Origin: an uncultured Latescibacterota bacterium
Lineage (GTDB): Bacteria > Latescibacterota > UBA2968 > UBA8231
Length of the DNA: 64,000 nucleotides
Assembly (NCBI GenBank): GCA_951813615.1
Contig: OX638377.1
Span: forward strand, 1,364,001-1,428,000
Direction: 5' to 3'
Of the stretch, positions 60,577-64,000 are shown in pieces. Every line of letters starts with the position of its first letter. Position 1 is the stretch's first letter. The position numbers and the translations under genes were made by a program. The notes beneath the pieces are model-generated. The model saw only the letters and a list, made by a program, of their open reading frames with translations, made no database searches and was not told the DNA's origin.

Positions 60577-61405
60577 TAAGCCAGCGACTCTCGAAGGGTA
60601 TAGCGGAGAGTACCTCAGACTTGTCCGTTCCGTTTGCCTCTACGCCGCAACAGTGCTTGGCGACTTGCTCGACGACCTTGTTGTCGTTGGTGGTCTCGCG
60701 CCTTCGCTGCTGATTGACCAGAGCGAGTTGCCGATAGGACTGGATGCACACCTCGGAACAAGGGATCTGGATTTGGGGCTTGCACTATCAATTTTGGAGG
60801 AGGAGCGATACGAGGAGTTGAGTGTCCGGTTGCGAGACGCCGGATTTGCACCGGATGTCAACGACCAAGGTAATGTGACCAATCAGCGTTGGCGGCACGA
60901 CTCCGAACGTCCTATAACCATCGATTTCCTCATCCCGCCGAGCGGAGAAAGCGATCGCGGGGGTACACTGCGCCACCTTCAACAGGGCTTCGCCGCCCTG
61001 ATCACACCGGGCCTCCACCTTGCCTTTGCAGACCGTCGGAAGGTTGAGGTGTCTGGCGCACTCCCTCCGGCGAAGAGGCGGTAAGGGCTATATGGGTCTG
61101 CGGACCGGGTGCTCTCCTCGTCCTCAAGGCTTTGGCATTCAGAAACCGCGGAGCGAACAAGGATGCCTACGATTTCTCCTATGTGCTTCGTGGAATAGGA
61201 GGGCAGAAATGCGTCGGAGTGCCTTCGGCCATTTTTGGAGGATCCCCACGTCAAAAAAGCGGTCGCCATCATCCGGCAGGACTTCGCGACGCACGATGGA
61301 CTTGGCCCTAGAAGAGTAGCAAACTTCTTGACCAACGGTCCTGATGACGACATTCAAGCCGATGTAGTGGGAGACGTGCTCGCATTCCTCCAAGAGATCT
61401 CGTGA
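60569..61405 (+). pseudogene. abiEii: AbiEii-type toxin, broken by two frameshifts
   Basis: The first frame (60569-61084) encodes a nucleotidyltransferase N-terminus: LDDLVVVGGLAPSLLI, then HLGTRDLDLGLALSILEEE, and ends at a TAA. Near 61066 the coding sense moves to the next frame, which gives SGEEAVRAIWVCGPG then LLVLKALAFRNRGANKDAYD, and FSYVLRG to about 61180. Near 61190-61210 it moves again to give CLRPFLEDPHVKKAVAIIRQ, then VANFLTNGPDDDIQADVVGD and ends FLQEIS at 61405. So the toxin is intact in sense but interrupted twice. Sequencing error is the alternative; a two-step programmed shift is unlikely. Confidence 0.8.
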
Positions 61406-61482
61406 ACAGACTGGGGGCTGCTCCCTTCGCCGGCTGATGATTCTCGCATTTTACCTATACCTAACCAAGAGAGTCTAACTAT

Positions 61483-63111
61483 ATGCAATCCGATCATACC
61501 TCGGCCGTTGCCCAGTACAGCTTTGGCGATACCCTCGCCGAGCAGGAAGCCCAACTGCGAACAAACCCGCTCCTGCAGCGCTTTAGGACCACTAGGCAGG
61601 CTCAGGCCGGTGACCCCGTGCGTCCCGTATACCATTTTTGCAACCCGGACGGCCGCTTAAACGATCCTAATGGGCTGTGTTTTTGGCAGGGTCGCTGGCA
61701 CCTGTTCTACCAGGCCTTTCCCCCTGAAGACCCGCGGCCGCACTGGGCCCACGCAGTCAGCGATGACTTAATCCACTGGTGCGATTTGCCCTACGCCATC
61801 TACCCCCATCCCGAACACGGTTGCTGGTCGGGCGCGTCGCTGGTCGATGGGGATCGGGTCATAGTCCACTATTACGGCCACCAACTAGGCAATGTGAGCG
61901 CCATCAGCCGCGATCCCCTGTTGTTGAATTGGCAAAAAGTGCCCGGGGGTATCCCCGAGCCCAAGGGCGACGAGCTTAGTCAACCCTACCGGGTTTACGA
62001 TCCGTGCATTTGGAAAAAGGACGGGGCCTACTACTCGCTTTCAGGGGGCACGCTGCCTATCGGTCCGCGGGGCCTGCAGCGCCGGACGAATTTTCTCTTT
62101 CGCTCGGAGGATCTCGAAACTTGGGAATACCTGCACCCTTTTGTCGAAGACGATCTGTTTAGCGCCAACGGCGACGACGGGGCCTGTCCGTATTTTTGGC
62201 CCATAGGCGACAAACACATGCTGCTGTATTACAGCCACCGCAACGGTGGTCAGTACCTGATTGGCGATTACGACCAAGCGCGAGACAAATTGATCGCCCG
62301 CGATTACGGCCGTTTCAACTTTGGTGCCTCTTGGCCTGGGGGGATACACGCACCATCGGCCACCCCCGACGGCAAGGGGGGATTGATTGCGATCTTTAAT
62401 GTCAATTGGGGGATGCCGAGCTCGGGTTGGAGCGAGGAGGAACGCCAGGTCCGCCACTTTGGCTGTTGGGAAGGGCAGCAGCTTATGAGTCTGCCCCGGC
62501 ACCTGAGCTTGAGCGCTAGCGGCGATGTACAGATTGAACCGACCGGGGATATCGAATCGCTGCGCGGCCGCCATACGCAGATCGCCGACTGCACCATCAA
62601 GGGCAATAGCGAAACCGTTTTCGACCAGCTCGCCGGCAATGCTATCGAGCTGAACCTCGAGGTCGAGACCAATGGTGCGCCCTTGATCGAGTTGGATGTT
62701 TTGCGCTCACCGGATCAGCAGGAATATACCCGGATCGCCTTTTACCGAGACCGTGGCGTCAAGCCCCTTGAGCCCGGTAGCGGGGCCGGTACGCCGCCCA
62801 ATAGTGAGGGCACCTACAGCCTAGTCGCCCTCGATTCTTCCCATGCATCGATACAGCCGCAGGCTCGATCGCGGCCTCCAGAGATTGCCCCGGTGTTCCT
62901 GACGCCGGAGGAGAATCTCAAGATGCGGGTATTCGTCGACAAAAGCATCGTCGAAGTCTTTGTCAACAACAGGCAATGCCTCGCTGTCCGGGTGTATCCC
63001 GGCCGCCAAGACAGCGTCGGCGTGGCACTGCGGGCGGTGGGCCGGGATGTGCGCTTGGTTGCTTTGGATGCCTGGGAGATGAAGAATATCTATAGCCCAA
63101 CGGATCAATGA
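61483..63111 (+). CDS. GH32-family glycoside hydrolase-like protein (levanase/invertase fold)
   Basis: The 542-residue protein has the GH32 nucleophile motif GRLNDPNGLCFWQG (about residues 57-70) and the strands PRPHWAHAVSDDLIHW, CWSGAS and YRVYDPCIW (RDP position; Arg is Tyr here). The C-terminal beta-sandwich ends with DKSIVEVFVNNRQCLAVRVY. At the acid/base site the usual WECP is DGACPYFWP, so the expected catalytic Glu is absent. This may change activity to something other than fructan hydrolysis, or shift the acid role to another residue. No signal peptide, so cytoplasmic. Unit alone; ATG at 61483 has no strong site. Confidence 0.85.
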   Translation: MQSDHTSAVAQYSFGDTLAEQEAQLRTNPLLQRFRTTRQAQAGDPVRPVYHFCNPDGRLNDPNGLCFWQGRWHLFYQAFPPEDPRPHWAHAVSDDLIHWCDLPYAIYPHPEHGCWSGASLVDGDRVIVHYYGHQLGNVSAISRDPLLLNWQKVPGGIPEPKGDELSQPYRVYDPCIWKKDGAYYSLSGGTLPIGPRGLQRRTNFLFRSEDLETWEYLHPFVEDDLFSANGDDGACPYFWPIGDKHMLLYYSHRNGGQYLIGDYDQARDKLIARDYGRFNFGASWPGGIHAPSATPDGKGGLIAIFNVNWGMPSSGWSEEERQVRHFGCWEGQQLMSLPRHLSLSASGDVQIEPTGDIESLRGRHTQIADCTIKGNSETVFDQLAGNAIELNLEVETNGAPLIELDVLRSPDQQEYTRIAFYRDRGVKPLEPGSGAGTPPNSEGTYSLVALDSSHASIQPQARSRPPEIAPVFLTPEENLKMRVFVDKSIVEVFVNNRQCLAVRVYPGRQDSVGVALRAVGRDVRLVALDAWEMKNIYSPTDQ

Positions 63112-63138
63112 ATTGCAGGAGAACATTCTCATTCATTG
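63106..63138 (+). terminator. Long hairpin at the GH32 gene end
   Basis: CAATGAAT and ATTCATTG (8-base perfect stem) enclose GAGAA and TTCTC (5-base stem with 2-base loop) with one asymmetric bulge. The left arm overlaps the stop codon. No T-run follows, so it is more a stability hairpin than a strong intrinsic terminator. Confidence 0.4.
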
Positions 63139-63216
63139 CGATTAACTATCCAATCCCGAGGGCTTTGACAAAGGCTTCCCTTGCGCCCTCAATGTCTCCG
63201 GCATCTTGGCGCATGA

Positions 63217-63549
63217 TCAAGGCCTCGCCCCCCGGATTACCGTCTGCAGGGCTTCGAGGTGGTTCTGCAGGGCCTTGGCACCCTTTTCGGTTAGGCAGTA
63301 CCAAGTCACCGGCTTGCGGTTCTCGAAGCGCTTGGACACGCCGAGATACTCGGCGTCCTCCAGCTTGCGCAGGTGCGCTCCCAGATTGCCGTCCGTCTCC
63401 TTGAGAAGCTGCTTCAGGCTAGTGAAGGTCATGGAGTCCCCGCTGGCCAGCAGTGCGCAGGCTCCGAGCCGGCTGCGATGTTCCAGCAGCTTGTCCAGCT
63501 TCACCAGCCCCTTGGAGGTGACTTCAGCCGGCTGCGAGGACTTGCTCAT
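63217..63549 (-). CDS. Winged-helix transcriptional regulator (HTH_34 type)
   Basis: The protein is 110 residues: LVKLDKLLEHRSRLGACALL, TFTSLKQLLKETDGNLGAHL, RKLEDAEYLGVSKRFENRKP and YCLTEKGAKALQNHLEAL. This is the MarR/ArsR-like winged helix with the beta-wing and dimer helix. It is likely a DNA-binding regulator. It overlaps the end of the membrane gene by 26 bases (start at ATG 63549; 63564 is possible), a gene pair often seen in this family where the regulator controls the membrane protein. Between its stop and the GH32 end are 105 bases without a gene. Confidence 0.8.
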   Translation of the reverse strand: MSKSSQPAEVTSKGLVKLDKLLEHRSRLGACALLASGDSMTFTSLKQLLKETDGNLGAHLRKLEDAEYLGVSKRFENRKPVTWYCLTEKGAKALQNHLEALQTVIRGARP

Positions 63550-64000
63550 CCTTCGCTCCCTCATCCTTTGGTTTCATCCATAGGGCGCTGACCACTAGGC
63601 CAACGGCAGTGGCCCACCCGACTATGGTCCAGGGATAGGGCTGGATGTGGTCGATCGCAACCGACCCGCAGATGAGCAGGACCCCCGGCCAGAGGGTGCG
63701 CCGGTCCAAGTGTAGCCCACCCAGAAAGAACACCACACCGGAGATGAGGGCGAAGAGCTGCCCGATGACCCGACCGTCGATACGATGGGAGAGGACGATG
63801 GAAGTCACCGCCACTCCTGCGAAGAAGATGGTGCCCCAGTGCAGAGCATGTCTCCTCCCCAGCCCCGGACTGCGGATTCCCTGTTTTCTTCCCTGCCAAA
63901 CACCGAGGCCGAAGCTGAGCAGGAAACCAGCCACGGGGGCGATGGTCCAGAACAGGGCCGAGTATTCCACGGCGAAATCGTTCAGAGTGTATCCGACGGC
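63524..64000 (-). CDS. Membrane protein, cut by window end
   Basis: The frame runs from the stop at 63524 to the window edge. The first ATG-like codon is GTG at 63970, but residues upstream (GYTLNDFAVEY) look coding, so the gene probably continues beyond the window. The visible 150 residues have four hydrophobic stretches (WTIAPVAGFLLSFGLGVW, WGTIFFAGVAVTSIVLS, LFALISGVVFFLGGLHL, TIVGWATAVGLVVSALW). Function unknown. Paired with the winged-helix regulator by overlap. Confidence 0.7.
   Translation of the reverse strand, partial: AVGYTLNDFAVEYSALFWTIAPVAGFLLSFGLGVWQGRKQGIRSPGLGRRHALHWGTIFFAGVAVTSIVLSHRIDGRVIGQLFALISGVVFFLGGLHLDRRTLWPGVLLICGSVAIDHIQPYPWTIVGWATAVGLVVSALWMKPKDEGAKDEQVLAAG

Overview
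The window is a GC-rich bacterial chromosome segment that is densely packed with genes and has no rRNA, tRNA, CRISPR array or insertion sequence that I can see. Several things point, by inference, to an uncultured Latescibacterota- or Poribacteria-type lineage, perhaps host- or particle-associated. They are many large secreted proteins ending in a FlgD-like or gliding-type C-terminal domain, a PorV/PorQ-like protein, three phytanoyl-CoA dioxygenase-family genes, a periplasmic-type Ni superoxide dismutase, sugar-acid enzymes, and several toxin-antitoxin loci. Housekeeping genes (uvrC, xerD, truA, gatA, tatA, pssA, dusB, htrA) show that this is chromosome, not plasmid.

Region by region: 1-5.5 kb has a partial acetyltransferase, a short Fic-tail-like ORF, a PhyH dioxygenase, hicAB with a clear operator, a glycosidase-like beta-propeller and a DUF4956 membrane protein. 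5.5-8.2 kb is an outer-membrane barrel fused to a Fam20/CotH-like kinase-type domain, next to the DUF4956 gene. 8.3-14 kb holds two nearly identical arsC genes. The second is convergent with an M24 peptidase gene. The first is followed by a relBE-type module and a 33-base remnant of the start of that same peptidase gene. A 12-repeat WD40 secreted protein lies between them. 15.0-32.3 kb is one long leftward gene run: an enolase-superfamily sugar-acid dehydratase, three tandem B-A pairs of secreted discoidin-like proteins, an amidohydrolase, a DapA-family aldolase and an AlkB-like oxygenase.

32.3-41 kb has an orphan Xre regulator, TPR proteins, dusB, a CBM9-like secreted protein, Ni-SOD and a secreted protein with six lamin-tail repeats. 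41-46.8 kb is a probable operon from an htrA promoter: htrA-pssA-DUF4321-tatA-gatA-porV-like-phyH. 46.8-54 kb is a second leftward run: uvrC-xerD-ABC transporter (ATPase, permease, ThiY-like binding lipoprotein)-ecfT-truA-RNHCP protein. 54-61.4 kb has two AbiE loci. One is intact and bounded by a 67-base direct repeat. The other has an intact antitoxin and a twice-frameshifted toxin. A YWTD propeller protein and an RlmI-type methyltransferase lie between them. 61.4-64 kb has a GH32-like enzyme and a winged-helix regulator with a truncated membrane protein.

The most unusual feature is the 15.0-32.3 kb run. It suggests surface capture of glycans by paired discoidin proteins linked to non-phosphorylative sugar-acid breakdown, but the linkage is inferred from gene order only.
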